Shown here piece by piece: positions 12,980 to 26,369 of a DNA stretch of 64,000 bases. This DNA comes from Panaeolus papilionaceus (Eukaryota > Basidiomycota > Agaricomycetes > Agaricales), in contig JADNRZ010000016.1 in assembly GCA_015501605.1 (NCBI GenBank), forward strand, positions 496,001 to 560,000, read 5' to 3'. A program made the translations under genes and the position numbers. The notes beneath the pieces are model-generated. The model was not told where the DNA came from. It ran no database searches and worked only from the letters and a program-made list of their open reading frames with translations. Each line of letters starts with the position of its first letter. Positions within the stretch are counted from its first letter, which is position 1.

Positions 12980-14003
12980 TAGAGTCCACAAAAGGGGTGT
13001 GCTCGTTGAGATGTTATGTTGACCAGCTTGGTCGTGGTTTGGGATAAAGAGCTGCTCGTCGTCATCTTGACTGTGACGGGGGTAATTGATCTTTCCAATT
13101 TGGACACAATTTGGGCTTCTTTGGCCCTGAGCTCAGAACAACTTGGCTTCTAACCACCTCGATGTCGTTTCAACATTTATAAGTATGTCATGAAGAGATG
13201 TCAAGTAAATATTCAATGAAGAGTAGAAGAAGAAGGCACTCTCAGCGCCAACTCAGCGCCTACAAAAAGAAAACAAGAAATAGTCGGACAAACGATTCAG
13301 CCCTTCATGACGTAGTAATTCTGAAATCTAAGTATGTTCTTTCTTTACAGCGATTTGAATTGGTTTGATAATTCATCAGTATGAACAGTCAACGTGGAGC
13401 TATCAAGCGAGTTGGAGTGAGTAGAGCACACTATTTGGCTCCAGTGAGAGCCTGTGATCATTGAATCAGGTTGAATTCATTTTATTGCATTTTTTCTACA
13501 GGGCGCATGTAACCCCTCGACTTTAAGAACGCGAGACACAACGCGAGCTGCGGCGCTTGCAGAGGTATCCTCAGGGTTGTCATAAAAAATCATGTTACGT
13601 TACATGGGCGAGTGAGGTTCAACCACACGCTTGAACACGATCCACATTCGTCCTCATCTGCCAGAACAAAGGTAATTGGCTCTGGGAAGACATGGTACCG
13701 ATATGAGGGTGTCTTGACGCGGCAATCTGCGAGTCGCTGTTAAGGTTCAAATATACCACGCCAAACCGGGCCTCTAGAGCTCATATGTTTCCCGAGACTT
13801 CTGCGATACCTAACCGGAAAATCTGAACGCGTGGGCAAAACTACTTCGGACGATCTTCTCTTAACTAGTTAACCAAGCAAGGTTCAGATGGAGTCCCTCC
13901 TCTCACGCTCATTCTCCTCCCCTTGTTGCCCCTACGTTCCTCTGCAACAAAGTACTTCAACGACGAGGAGGATCTAACGAGCTGTGTACGACCCATCTTC
14001 ATC
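12980..14003. other. Divergent promoter region
   Basis: About 1 kb between the divergently transcribed Vps36 gene and the membrane protein gene at 14004. No coding signal was recognised. It presumably holds both promoters; no clear TATA box was found. Confidence 0.5.
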
Positions 14004-15926
14004 ATGTCGTGAGTACCCAGCCTTTCCTACCCTTGCTCTCATTGACGGTGGATGTCAATTCTATCATCACACAGGAACCACTATAACGGGCTGCGCACCT
14101 CCACCCTGCGCCTGTTTTTCTTGATTCTGTGCTGGACGAGTTCATATCCCAGCGTACTCGCAGATCCCCGGATAATAGACGACTCGGATCCTGCCATCCG
14201 ATACTCACCTCAGTCCTTCTGGTTTTCAAACAGCGGCGCTTGCCCGACCTCGTTATGTTTAAACCCTGGAGGGACAACGTCATGGCATGAGGCCATCGTT
14301 GTCGGACCTGATCCAGATCATCACCCACCTGGATCAGGTTCAGCATCGTCGACAAGCTTTGCTGGCGCTGCAGTTCCTACTGATAACTTGCAGGCAGCTC
14401 CCAGCACCTCTCCGCCACCGAGTGGAGCATCTCCCAAACAACAGGCCCCCCCGCAGGCCGCGCCGCCTTCAGCATCATCCAGCAAGAAAGTGGCGGCGGC
14501 GGGTGGAAGTGCGACGCAGACAGCAGCCCCTGCTCAAACCTCGACGACTCATGTCGATAATGATGGGGACGGTGGAGACGACGGAGATGACGGAGACAAG
14601 GGTCGTCATGGAGGTTCAAATTCGGGTTCAACCCAAGGTGGATCAGGTTCTAACTCAGGAAGTGGTGGAAAGCGGGAGCTTCTCCAACGAAGAGCAGACA
14701 CCGATGGACTGATTACCTTGTCTTACAACTTCACTGGTATGCTTTCACTCATTCGTAATTTGCTTGTACTCATGATACCACAGGTTCCGCGATATCGATC
14801 TTTGCGGTTCTACCACCTGCGTCGGTAACGACGCCGTTAACACCGACTAACATGGATGTTACCATTACCCTGGACAATAATTCCACGCCCCCAGTCCGAA
14901 TGGATCCTGTCGCTGGGAGCACGACATACAACTCGCAGCAAATCTTTAATACAGCGTTTGCGCAAGATGGACTACATCAACTCGTAATCACAGTGAATCC
15001 TAACTCGACCTTCATTTTCGACTATATCAATATCACGACCAGCTCCACCAATCCAGCTTCGACGCCATCGGGGCAGAACCCGCCAAGCACGACAGTTGAC
15101 CCGTAAGTAACCAATCGATTTATTGTCGGGGATTCTGTACCCCTTGCTTTGCTTAGCTCTTCAATTTCACAATTAACGCGCCTAATCTAATAGAAACACG
15201 AAAAAACACAACGTTGCCACATTCGCCGGTGCTTTAGGCGGAAGTGTTGGTGTCCTTGGACTGTTCTCATTGGGCCTTGCAATAAGCATTATCCGGAGAA
15301 GACGACGGGCTGCTAGGCGTGATAGGAGAGACCATGAATCACTCCATACCAATAGTTCCGACGATTCACCTGATATGTCTGGGCCAGCACCATTCGTACC
15401 GAGATTCTTCCCCGGCACAGTCATCCCCGCTGAGCCACCCACATACCACATCGCCGTGACGTCCAATCGTGTTGAGAACCCCGTCTTGGTTGCTCTTGCA
15501 GGCAACGCGTACGCAGATAGACATCTATCTTACGCAGATATTCCGCCAGAGAGCCCGCCGCCCCCTGATGATGAATCCGTAATCATGCCTCCACCACCTC
15601 CATTCTCGGTCCCAGAGGAGTCTGTTGCCGCTTCATCTACACCACCCAGTCGCCCTCCCTCCCTAGCCGCAGCGGAGAGCCATCCAGCCTCCACAGTGGA
15701 TTCGGAAGGAACTTCCCAGCAAGAGGATTCCGTGGGTACCGATGTTTCTAATTCTGCTACAGCGCCTGAACTTGAACCCCTACTCCAGCCACTGCCGTCT
15801 CATAATAGCGACAGAAGGCCGGAATCACGGACATCCTCTAGATCTCTCGCTTTTCTGCCGGCTTTACCACTGTCTCGCAATGCGTCCCGTGTAAGGGTAA
15901 ACGTTGATCAAGAGGACATTTCGTAG
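14004..15926 (+). CDS. Mucin-like single-pass membrane protein
   Basis: Probable cell-surface protein of unknown role. Four exons (14004-14008, 14075-14736, 14784-15102, 15194-15926) give 572 residues; the first coding exon is only ATGTC. A signal peptide (LRLFFLILCWTSS) is followed by a sandwich-like ectodomain split into two parts: DDSDPAIRYSP near the N-terminus, then LITLSYNFTGSAISIFAV and FIFDYINI. Between them lies a Ser/Pro/Gly/Asp-rich linker with DGD and GSGS runs. One transmembrane helix (GVLGLFSLGLAISII) is followed by an RRRRRAARRDRR stop-transfer cluster and a long Pro/Ser-rich cytoplasmic tail. Similar layouts are common in agaricomycete wall or sensor proteins. No enzymatic motif was seen. 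Confidence 0.85.
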
Positions 15927-18548
15927 ACAGGTTAATATATTTCATTATTTTTCCTTCCTGCTTCAAAACCATTTCGTCGTGTGTTACCTACGCCGACTCT
16001 TCTCTTCTGATCTAGGTCCAGCATCCCACATACATACACCTCTCTTCCCTCACATCTTATTCCGCATCGACATCCAATTCATGACAGCATGTGTAACATT
16101 ATTCGCTAAATTTGTTTTCGCCACTCCACGACTACTACTCCTTGGGCTTTGAGGTTGCTATTGGGATACATACGCATTTTTCTGGGATTTATGACTGATC
16201 GTTGCAGTGCTTTTAATTTCTTTTCTACCATTCCAGCAGCAACAACGCAACAACGATACAAGCATGTATGTACCAGCTAAAGCAACAAGAAAATCGTCAC
16301 TTAGAATTTAATTATACGAAACCAACCTGTAACGTGAAATTGAAGAATAGATAATTTCTTGCAATCACTTTATGCATGCAACACAGAATAAAAGACAGGA
16401 TACCCTTACCATTGCTGCGGAGCACACCCTCCTCCCAAAATGACTGAAAACGAAGCGTTGGTATACACGCGCGTCCTGTCAATGATTTCATACTTACAAG
16501 TATACCCACAACCCAACGCTGTCTCCACGCAGCTATCTAAACAAGTCAACCGTCCATACTGAATTCCATCCCATTCTATTCTTCCTTCGATAAGGAATGA
16601 GACATGCGCGGGTGCAAAACATGCGCGGCCCAGCCGAGATGTCATTTGTCAAAAACAGAAGCAAAAAGGGGAGGTTGAGTTTAAAGATACGTCGGATCTG
16701 TAGGTATAGTGCAAAATGGCATGCACACATACGGTGCGTGTGGTCATTGGTGTGACAAGAACGGCAGCCAACTCCTCGGGCTATTTATAGAAAGGTCCTG
16801 TTTTTTGGTTGGCGATGTCCACGCAAAAGAGACATGATGACGATGATGGGACTCACCATCATAGCCTTGTTTATTTTTCTGCGATTCTTTTCCATGAGCG
16901 ACGTTGAAGACCGTATGTTCAAATCGTATGGATGTGGATACCGCCCCCCATGACCAGTATCAATTCCATCACTCCCTGCGTATGCATGCAACGCTGAAAG
17001 CCCCTTATGCGCCGCGATGCGATGGAGAGACCAGCATGAATGTGGGAGGCCCAGTCCCTATTCCGGGATTTCTGGAGTGAATTAATAGAATTAGGAGCAC
17101 CGGAACTTGCATGCACGGTATCTCAAGTTCTATTAGCAACTACAGGTGCCCACGTCTCATTTTTGGTCTCCATCCTCGTACCCCAAAGGAGAAAATTGGT
17201 GCCAGACGCTCATCCCACGTATTAGAGAAGAAACGTAGGCACCAATCACCCAATCAAAGTGAGCGTTTGCCGATGGAAGGAGGGGACAGGTGAGAGTGCG
17301 AAGTAAGAATTGGGTAGGTGATTCCAATTCACGGGTATTCGGGCTGCTCGCAAAGCGCTGCCAAAAAAGAATTTTAGATCCTTGGTGTGGGTCTGAAAAC
17401 CTGGATTTGGGCTTTTGGATGGATTTTTTATAAGAAAAGCAGGCAGAGCCGCAGTTGGACCTTGGGTGCCCCCGAGAATAATAAGGTAACCCCGCAGCAG
17501 GTTGCGTTGAGAATGTTATCTTGAAGTTTCGAGGTTCAGGGTTTTGGCAGCTTCAAGAAATGTGGTCGAATTCGAAGAAACGGCTGATCGGAAGACGCTT
17601 TGTTGTTAGACCAGCTCTAGAGCTTGTTTCTTTGATTAATGAGAATCCTTCATCACTGCACTCAGGAAGTGCCTCAACCAGAATTAACGAGACGGAAACT
17701 CACAGTATGTAACTGGAAAATCTTCATGACCGGTCCTGTGGTTGAGTCGTGCATCACTAAACGTGCTATACGTCATCAGACAGAGTTGTAGGTGAGGCAG
17801 CACTGCTATTCTCAAAGTATGCGAGCTAATATCTTCTAAGACATATAGCCAAAAGGATCTGCACTGGTGGCTAGATACCAGACCGCCGCTCCACCATAAA
17901 TTGAAGGAACAAACAAACAGTCGGGTTCCTAGCTGCGGCTAGGTAATAAGGTAGGGCTTCCTCGCATTTGCTTCATCTTTCACATCGGAGAGAGCGAAAG
18001 TATTGTGTAAAATTCATGCCAAATGTAGTTATGGCCGTGGTTGAAGAAGTTGTTGAACGACTGCGGGGCCGGGAAATACGAGCTTTATATTATGCTGATG
18101 GTTAATATGCCTATTGCGAAAAGAAAAATAATTCAGTCAGAATATTTACTGGTTGCGCAGTAGTCATGAGAAGATTCAATACAGTCTTGATACATGTGGC
18201 ATTTGAGTTGAATGATTGAAGCCTGGACAAAAGTCGGTGAGACGAGAGAGTACGGGAGCAAAATTTCACCTAGATCAGTCGGAGGATGACAGTGAGTAAC
18301 CAGCTGACAATCTAACTTAACCTTGAGCCAAGATGGCGCGATTCTGCTTGCAACAAGGAGATGCACTTCCAGCGCCGCTCAATCTTTGATCATGTTTGAA
18401 TCTGATGAAGTACGGGGGCAATCTAATACAGAAAGGTAACGCTCTGAAATTATAGACATAAATCAGAGTCAAAATCTTATGAGTTCAAATTTTAACCAGG
18501 AACTCACACATGGACCCTCGGTGTCATGCAGGATATCCTTGATTTATC
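15927..18548. other. Gene-free 2.6 kb stretch
   Basis: Nothing convincing was found on either strand. Short open frames near 16400-16700, 17040-17290 and 17521 lack conserved motifs and splice-linked neighbours. It contains the 3' flanks of the membrane protein gene and of SRP9, which converge here. Confidence 0.45.
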
Positions 18549-19043
18549 TTACTTCTTTTTCTTTGGCTTTTTTTTCTTGACCCCGCCGGCAGCTGGACCG
18601 GCGGCAGGTAGCGCACCAGAGGCTTGTGGTACAGACCCCGCACGTTCATGATCAGGTCCTGTTTCTGGTACTGCTGCAGCTGTTTGAGGTGGCTCCTGAC
18701 GTTGCTTATTCTGCATTTTTTGCATGAGAGTGAGGTTCAAAGATTCGAATCTGTTGAGGAAGATGGACGAGTTGGTCTTGAATTTGATGCACTGGAATTA
18801 AGCCAATGAATAATTGAGGGTAAGAGCATAGTTTCATTATCCACTAACGCTGGCATTGTCGGTGATTTTGAGGACTAGCTTTCCCTCCGATGATTTCCAC
18901 TTTATACAATATCGCGTCTATAAACCTAGATGAGGCTGATGTTGAACAGATTGATAATAAGAAATACTCACGGAATTAGGGGCCTTCTCGTACAACCCCT
19001 CAGCCGCATCCTGGAAATCTTGCCAGGAGTGGATGTAGACCAT
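18549..19043 (-). CDS. SRP9: Signal recognition particle 9 kDa-type subunit
   Basis: SRP9 (Srp21 in fungi) binds the Alu domain of SRP RNA and takes part in elongation arrest during co-translational targeting to the ER. Three exons (19043-18972, 18917-18849, 18791-18549) give 127 residues. The fold signature is clear: a start HSWQDFQDAAEGLYEKAP, then TRYCIKWKSSEGKLVLKITD, then CIKFKTNSSIFLNRFESLN. The conserved domain ends near residue 75. A Pro/Ala-rich linker and a strongly basic KKKKPKKKK tail follow, as in the longer fungal proteins. Both splice junctions are in phase 0. Confidence 0.9.
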
Positions 19044-19316
19044 CGCTCATCGAGACTGACAACGTCGACGATGGTGATAGTGTTGAAGATGATGCTGACT
19101 ATCGTGTCACACTTTCCCCATACACGCGTGACCAACACGCGCACCTTTACCGAACCGGCTTGGTCCGCTGCTGTAAACCCCAAGGTCCGTTCCACTCAGG
19201 TCCAACTCCGCTTCGATCTTCAGGTTCAGTACAAAAGGGTGCCAGGTCATTACATCTGCTCTTTGCTTTAAACCACATTTTTATACGACCTTCAAAGAAC
19301 GGATAACAGGACCAAG

Positions 19317-20838
19317 ATGTCGACCACGGAGCACAAGCCAAAGCGTGAGTGGAGGGACAAGCTTTCGGAACGCAACTTCACCTAAATATGTTGTCGACCA
19401 GCTCTACCATTTGTTGCCAACTTCGCTGCCGGTGCTATTGCTGGAATCTCAGAGATTCTGACTTTCTATCCTCTTGGTCAGTCTAAAGTCTATTTTCTAC
19501 CTCTTGGTTGATGTTAAGATCCGGTTGAATAGATGTTGTATGTTGATATCTCACGCGACATCGCATTTCAATGGTTTCTCAGTTTCTTCTAGGTCAAGAC
19601 GCGTATGCAACTTGAGACTGGCAAGTCTCAACATGGTCTCGTAGGAACTCTCAGAAGCATTGTCAAGCAGGAGGGGTATGTCCGATCTCACAATCTTCGT
19701 CGGCGAAGCTCATGTGATCGTTGCTACTCCTGACAGTGTCGGCCGATTGTATCGAGGTTCATTTCATCCTCATTTCCAACCTCGAAGGAATATTTTGCCG
19801 ACATTCTAGCAATCTAGGTCTTGTCCCTCCTCTCCTGCTTGAGGCACCCAAGCGTGCCGTCAAATTGTGAGTGAACCCCAATGACGATTTCACAATGCCA
19901 TATCCTCATGCACTTGTCTGGTTATTTTAAACGCGCAGTGCTGCCAATGACTTTTGGGGCAAGACATTCATGGACCTTTACGGTGAATCGAAAATGACCC
20001 AAAACCTTTCGATTCTGACTGGTTGCAGCGCTGGAGCCACGGTATGCTCCGATTAAGGTCGTACACTGACAGATCAATACTAATGGCGCTGCAGGAAAGT
20101 TTCGTAGTCGTGCCATTCGAGCTGGTCAAGATCAAGTGTGTAACCTCAACATTTCAATGTGCTGTTGCTAACGCAAATGTTTAGGCTTCAAGACAAGACC
20201 AGCACGTACAAAGGACCCATGGATGTCGTCAAGCAGGTCGTTCGACGCGATGGTCTGCTTGGTCTTTATGCAGGAATGGAATCGACATTCTGGAGGTCAG
20301 GGCATTGTTCGAATCGGTTCATTCCAAGCTAACATTCAATGCAAGACACGTCTACTGGAACGGAGGCTATTTCGGCTGCATCTATCAAGTCAAGGCATTG
20401 CTCCCTAAGCCCGAGGTAGATTGCTCTATCTCTGACACATGAAGGCCCCACTGACAGCACAACTAGACTCAACAAGCGCAGCTCTTCAACAACTTCCTGT
20501 CTGGCGCTGTCGGTGGCTTTGCTGGTACCGTTCTGAATACGCCGTTTGATGTCGTCAAGTCTCGTATTCAGGGAACCGAAAAAGTTCCCGGTGTTGTACC
20601 GAAGTACAACTGGACCTACCCTGCATTGGTGACAATCGCACGTGAAGAGGGTATCGCTGCCTTGTACAAGGGTTTCGTCCCCAAAGTGCTTCGATTGGCT
20701 CCTGGAGGTGGTGTACTCCTCCTCGTTGTCGAGTTCACTCTCGGTGTGTTCAGACAAGGTTTGTTGGATTTGCCATCAATCGTGTAAAATAAATGATCTG
20801 ACAGTCTATTTTTAGCCCTTGGCCCTCCCTACATTTAA
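19317..20838 (+). CDS. ODC1: Mitochondrial 2-oxodicarboxylate carrier
   Basis: Inner-membrane carrier of the SLC25 family, best matching the Odc1/Odc2 type that exchanges 2-oxoadipate and 2-oxoglutarate. Twelve exons give 299 residues: 19317-19344, 19402-19476, 19533-19537, 19593-19675, 19737-19756, 19818-19866, 19939-20041, 20095-20135, 20185-20295, 20346-20415, 20467-20758 and 20816-20838. Three carrier repeats each carry the PX(D/E)XX(K/R) signature: PLDVVK, PFELVK and PFDVVK. The third exon is only 5 nt and is needed to complete the first signature (L-D-V-V-K). Substrate assignment rests on overall resemblance (for example FYPLDVVKTRMQLE and APGGGVLLLVVEF) and should be held less firmly than the family call. 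Confidence 0.9.
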
Positions 20839-21110
20839 ATGTAAGGATCAAAATTCTTGAATGACACGACAGGGCAAATCAACATGAACATTATGTTATA
20901 CCACAGTATACCCTCCTCTCGACTTAACGACCTGGCGTCGTTCTTATCTGGTTTCTTCTCTCTCCTGCGTCGATATTACTAAAGGGTCTGTATTAGAACT
21001 TGTTAGATAGGAGGGACGTACGTGTCCGGGCTTCTTCTAAATTGTGTATATATGTTAGGGTATTTTATCTATAGACGAGATTTGGTTTGCTGCTGCATAG
21101 GGAGACCTGT

Positions 21111-22395
21111 TTACTCATAGTAAAAGGTGCACCTCGCTCGAGACACTTGATGACTTTGAAGGACGGTATCAGGTTGGAAGGAATTGTACCTGAATCGGTA
21201 TAGCTGGCCCGGGTTTCGACATTCGATCCGATGGTATGTTGACTGATGAGGCTTTTTAGCTAGGTACAGACCCATCTTAGGAGGGAGCTCGATGTCGATG
21301 AACCTTAAGCTTGGACACATTTTAAAGATGAACATGAAGTCAGCTTTCTGGATATCACGGTAGTATTTTTCGTTCCATGGCCACGAATCCTGATTCCAGA
21401 GAAGGGTAATGGCTTGCAGACTTTCACGACCGGATGTGGGGAGTGCATTGAGCATATTCTGGATGTGCGATAAGTACTGTAAAGAGACGTATTTCAATCG
21501 AACTTCGAAACTGCAAAATAAAGTGTTGACTTACTGCTAACTCATGGGCGACACCAATATACTTCACGCTATCGAGACGACTCACTATGTCCAGAAAAGC
21601 TGAGGCTTTCCCCTTCGCCATGTCGCAAACGTACCTCGAGGAGAACGCTTCTAAGCGTGTGAGCTCCAGGAGAATGTCAGACATATCGAACCTCCGAATA
21701 TGCCCCGCACATTCGACTACTCTGAGCTGCTTCCCAGGAAGCAGACCGATAATGACGTCCCTTTCTCCTTTAACGGTCCTCAGCTTTGGATAGCTGACAT
21801 GCAAATCTGGGTCAGCTGTTGGTGGCACAAGACCCCTTATGTCAGACATGTCGAGACATTCCAGCGTTTCAGCGTGTGCCCGGATGAGGTCGACCCACCA
21901 ACCTACACCCAGCAAGTGCGTGGCTTCCCTCCGCAAACGAAGAGAACGCAATTTGAACCTTGGCGCCTCAGGGATTAATTTCAAGGGATTCCAGCCTGTT
22001 ACTATAGGACGAAAAGGGTGCTCTGCTCGATGATAATCGCCAGCACTAATCCTCAGCCCCAGCTCCTGAAGATTGTCCATCTGTGCTATCAAATTCATCA
22101 TGGATGTCCATAGAGGATGCGGAAGCTCTTCGATATTGCTCGAATCGTACTTCGTGATCTGTTTGATGAGGTCTGGTTTTTTAGTAGTGAGGATGTTGAT
22201 GAAGGTGGCATGGGTTTGGGGTTGTGAGCTGGCGAGCTGGCTGTATAAGAGTGGCTGGGCCTCGGTGCGAAACATGCTATTGACCAGATTCAGTGTGTAG
22301 AGGGTTTGCTGGTCCCCTCGACATTGATGGATGATGAGTATGAGGACCTCATTGGCAAGAGGTTGGGGTGATTCTGCTTCGGGATATGGCGACAT
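21111..22395 (-). CDS. F-box-like protein, array member 1
   Basis: Two exons, 22395-21535 and 21476-21111, give 408 residues. The N-terminus has a degenerate F-box (PLANEVLILIIHQC, then LYTLNLVNSMF) of the kind that binds Skp1 in SCF ubiquitin ligases. The rest is leucine-rich with no sharp LRR period (LQELGLRIS, FKLRSLRLRRE, LECLDMSDI). It shares intron position and C-terminal layout (LQAITLLWN, RFIDIELP, GQLYRFRYNSF) with the two genes immediately to the right on the same strand. The ATG was chosen because it aligns with the start of member 2. Ubiquitin-ligase function is inferred. Confidence 0.82.
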
Positions 22396-22779
22396 GGAGG
22401 ATGGATTCAAGACAAGCTCCGAGGATCTGGGAGTTTGCAGAGTACTTGTACAGCCTTATGCACTAATGGGGGAGGCTGAAGTACAAGACAGGATTGAGCT
22501 CGTCAACGGCGTATGTATTCACCGTTGGGCAATTACAGGTTCAAAGCAGTAACCTCTTGCTCTTGACTTGGCAGGACAAGCTCATTGAGTTCGCATACTG
22601 CACCGCATTTTGATCTTCAGCAAAGCAGCAATCACACAATGCCAATTCACCTTCAGCAACCTAAGGCACTATCGCACATTCACGTCATCTACGGGGTCGT
22701 TAAGACCAGGTATTCGAATACAATGTATAATTGCACGAAGTTTTACTAGTATCGTAGTCGTACGTCGGCATATACTCTT

Positions 22780-24062
22780 TCATTCGAAATAAACAGTGCT
22801 CTGGGTCCGGTTTACCATACACACTTGGAATACAGCCTCTGCTTGGAATGAAAAGTAGCGGTATTGATACATCTGGCCCGGTTTTTTACACTCGATGCGG
22901 CAATAGGTCGACGTCGATATGGGACTCTCGCCCCAATCTTTGTCTGGCATCTCGATGTCGATGAGGCGCAGTTCGGGACACATTTTGAAAATGTCTATGA
23001 ATGGGGTTGCATCTATATTTTCGTAAGAGGATCGCTTCCATTTCTCGTTCCAAAGCAAGGTGATTGCTTGGAGTCCGTGAAGTCCCGTTAATGGTAACAT
23101 CTTGAGCGAGTTCTTGAGATTGGCTATGTCCTAGTAGAATAAAGAAATACACGTGAGACAAGTTAGGTTAAGATCAAAGCAAGAACGCCAGCCAGGAAAC
23201 GTACCCGGATTTCATGGGCTATGCCTAAGTACTTCACACTATGCAAGCACTGAACCATGCTCAATAGCATCTCGGCTTTCTGCTTGTATGGTCCAACAAA
23301 TCGAGAACAAAACCCTTCTAATTCTGAAAGTTCTCGAACGATACTCCCAGAAGAAAAGACATTGGTGTCGATATCGCCAGTGACATCCATAACCCTCAAC
23401 CGTTTTCTGGGACCAAGACTCTGAAATACTTGCCATTCCCCTTGAACGACCTTTAATTTAGGATACCCGAGTGGTTCGTCGACTACAAACCAGGGGAATA
23501 ACTGCGTAATACCCCCAAGATCGAGGACTTCCAGTGTTTGAGCCTGTGCTCGGATGAACTCCGTCCACCACCCTTGTTCGAGCCTAGGGTTTATGTTGTT
23601 TCGGCGGAATCGAAGAGAGCGCAGTTTAAATTTTCTGAAATGTGTACTGTCTAAGCGTACTGCTGGAGCGTATGCAATGTTGTTGAAGAGAGACGTAGCA
23701 CGAAATACCCTATGAATACGGAGGCCGAGGTGCTCGAGGTTGGGCATCTGACCAATCATGTACAGGGTGGTACCCCATAAGACCTGGTCCATATCTTCTG
23801 TTAGCCTACTTGAATCGTATCTCCTCACGTATTTCGCGAGATGTGGTTTTCTGGTTAGGGTGTGGAAGAAGGTGGCATGGTGCGAAGGTCGAGAGCTTGT
23901 AATTTGACGATAAAGCAAAGGCTGAGAGAAATTGTGGAAAAGGGTGTTTACAAGGCTGAGTGCATGAAGGGTCTCTGCATCGTTTTGGCAGTGGTCGATG
24001 ATAAGAATGAGCAGTTCGTTTGCAAAAGACTGGGGACGTTCAGATAGCTCTGGGAGCGACAT
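22780..24062 (-). CDS. F-box-like protein, array member 2
   Basis: Paralogue of its neighbours: two exons, 24062-23205 and 23130-22780, 402 residues. The F-box-like start is SFANELLILIIDHC followed by LHALSLVNTLF. The body includes LEHLGLRIH, FKLRSLRFRR and LEVLDLGG. The C-terminal exon has LQAITLLWNEK and LRLIDIEMP. An upstream in-frame ATG at 24125 would add 21 residues. I prefer 24062 because its position relative to the F-box matches member 1. Confidence 0.82.
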
Positions 24063-24410
24063 GCTGGTGATGGTTAGGATGGTCAGCTGCGTTTCTTGAG
24101 AATTTATATCTCGTCGATTCAGCATTTGTTGAGAGCGGAATTTTGAGGAAGACTCATCGAGGCACTGGTTATCTGGTTCCGAGTCACTTACGGGTTGCTT
24201 GCGGGCTATGGTAAATAACTCAAAAGCATTCGGCTAGAAATCGGAAATTGGACTTAAATATTCCCTTGACGTCTGCTGTGGCTGTGCCCGCCACCCGCGC
24301 TCGTAATTCTTGAAGCTGTGCTACCGATTCAGTGAGTCTTTGAAGCAGGACTATTGTCTGACAAATACTAGTATTAGTCTTTACGATCATGATTCGCCAC
24401 AGAATTAATT

Positions 24411-25717
24411 TCATTCGAAATAGAACTTCCGCGCCTCGCGGTAAATGTAAGACACATTAAACACCGTCTCCGGATTAAACGACATAAAACGATATCGATG
24501 CAGCTGTCCCGCACACCGAGCTTCGACACGGTAGTATGTTGACTGCTCACTCATCGGCCTCGACCTATTTGAGCCCCTATTCGTGTGCGGTGTCGGGGGA
24601 AGCTCGACGTCGATGAATCGGAGCTTTGGAAACGTTTTAAATACGAATATAAACTGGTTCAGGTCGATTTTCGAGTATCGCCATGCTTGCCAATGCGAGT
24701 CATAAAGGAGAGTGATCGTCTCTAATGATGCGCTGCCTGACGGTGGTAGAGAGTCGACCAAGTAGGAGAAGTTCTGCAGGTTTAGGAACAAATTATGTCA
24801 GCACATTGACAGCTTCTAAAATAGAATCAAGGAAACGACCAGATGACACCTACATGTGGCGCCAATGTCAAGCCCTGCGCTAGACCCAAGTACTTTATGT
24901 TACTCAAGCATTCCAAACAATCAAGCAAGTAAGTTGCTGTGTCTTTGCTCCGTCCAACCCATCTGGATGAAAATCCTTCCAAAGCTGAAAGTTGCGAACG
25001 AACATACGGCGCCAAATGCATGTTAGCTTGAATGTTGCTTGTGATATCGACCACGCGTAGCCCTCCTTTATTCTGTGAGGTCAGAGAGTGAAACAGCTTC
25101 CAATGTCCCACTATGATTTCGACGTTGGGGTAGGAAATGTCTTGAACGATATGTTCTTGGGAGACTTCGTCAATATCAAGTAGGTCGAGGTTGATGAGTG
25201 TGGGTGCTTGTCGGCGTGCCAAGGCAAACCACCATCGTTCCTCACTCAAAAAGTGAGGGGTACGTAGATGTGACCTTCTTAATCCCAGAGAACGCAGTTT
25301 GAAGGTCATTCTTTGAAGAGGGTGATAGGGATTTGATACGTCCAGCATTCGGAAATCTGGCGGGGTGTAGTCTACCATGTGAAGCGACAAGTGCTCCAGG
25401 TTCTCCATCCTCGGCAGAATAGTGAGAAGTGAGGTCCAAACCATAGGGTCCATGGAAGTTAGACAACTTGAATCGTATGTTCTGACGCGCTTTGAGAGAT
25501 GAGGATTCGTTTCGAGCGTTCGTAAGAAGACTTTGTGGTCTGCTTCCCGATCGCTTGTAATTGCTTCATACAGGATAGCTTGGGCTTCGATGTTGCTGAA
25601 TTTGTTCGCTGTACAGAGGGAATGGAGTGTTTTTCGATCGCCTGCGCATTCTTGGATGATGAGACTGATGATTTCGTTAGGGAACCTTTGATATTCGTGC
25701 AAGGTAGGGGAAGCCAT
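24411..25717 (-). CDS. F-box-like protein, array member 3
   Basis: Third tandem copy: two exons, 25717-24854 and 24773-24411, 408 residues. It begins with RFPNEIISLIIQEC and LHSLCTANKF (F-box-like), continues with LEHLSLHM, FKLRSLGLRR and LINLDLLDI, and ends with LETITLLYD and LRFIDVELP. The intron is at the same place and phase (0) as in the other two copies. It is the most diverged of the three, with an extra loop near the C-terminus around 24560-24600. Confidence 0.82.
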
Positions 25718-26369
25718 CGTTGAAAGTGTCGGGGTTACAAAGGGGTGATTCAGAGAGGTGGTCTTCTTAGAGAGATCGTGCTGACATGCAACGAGTTGGA
25801 GTGAGAGCAGATGAGAAGTGGGGATTCAGCTTCTTGAACTTTGAATTAATGAAGCCACACCAGAGGCTGTGTCGACCACTGACAGGGACACTAATGCAGG
25901 GATGGTCAGAAGAGAGTGATCAAGCAACGTCACTGGTCAGGTTTCAACAATTGTTGTCTCAGTCTATTGTTCTGAAATGAATTGGGGTTCAACGGTTCGA
26001 CCACCCTGTTCAACCCTGGTAGGCAAGTAACGTAAAGGACTCCTGTTGATAATCAGTTGATTACCTTCGAAACAATAGCTTCAAGCTCCAGCTATTGAAT
26101 TCGATAACCCGTAATATAAAACAAATAAATACATTTACACGATAACAGGGAGTACGCTGCGGAGGACACTAAAATCCCTCCAAATCGGAAAATATAAGAA
26201 CTAGATAATTACATGGGCCCAAGTGGTTAAGCGAATGTGTATGTGTGGTATGGAGTTGTACCCTCATAAAAAGCGGTTACAAAACTATTATGCGTAAGGA
26301 CAGACTAAGTATATATAAACATCGAAATTGAGGACGAAATGGGAGGCATAGATGTTAAAACTCAAGGGT
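25718..26369. other. Intergenic, no gene seen
   Basis: Contains the 5' flank of F-box member 3 and the 3' flank of the cupredoxin membrane protein gene, both on the minus strand. The DNA is AT-rich around 26100-26300. No coding signal was recognised. Confidence 0.5.

Noticed and set aside
24062..24125. Upstream ATG for F-box member 2
   Set aside because: Kept only as an alternative; the shorter start aligns with the paralogues.
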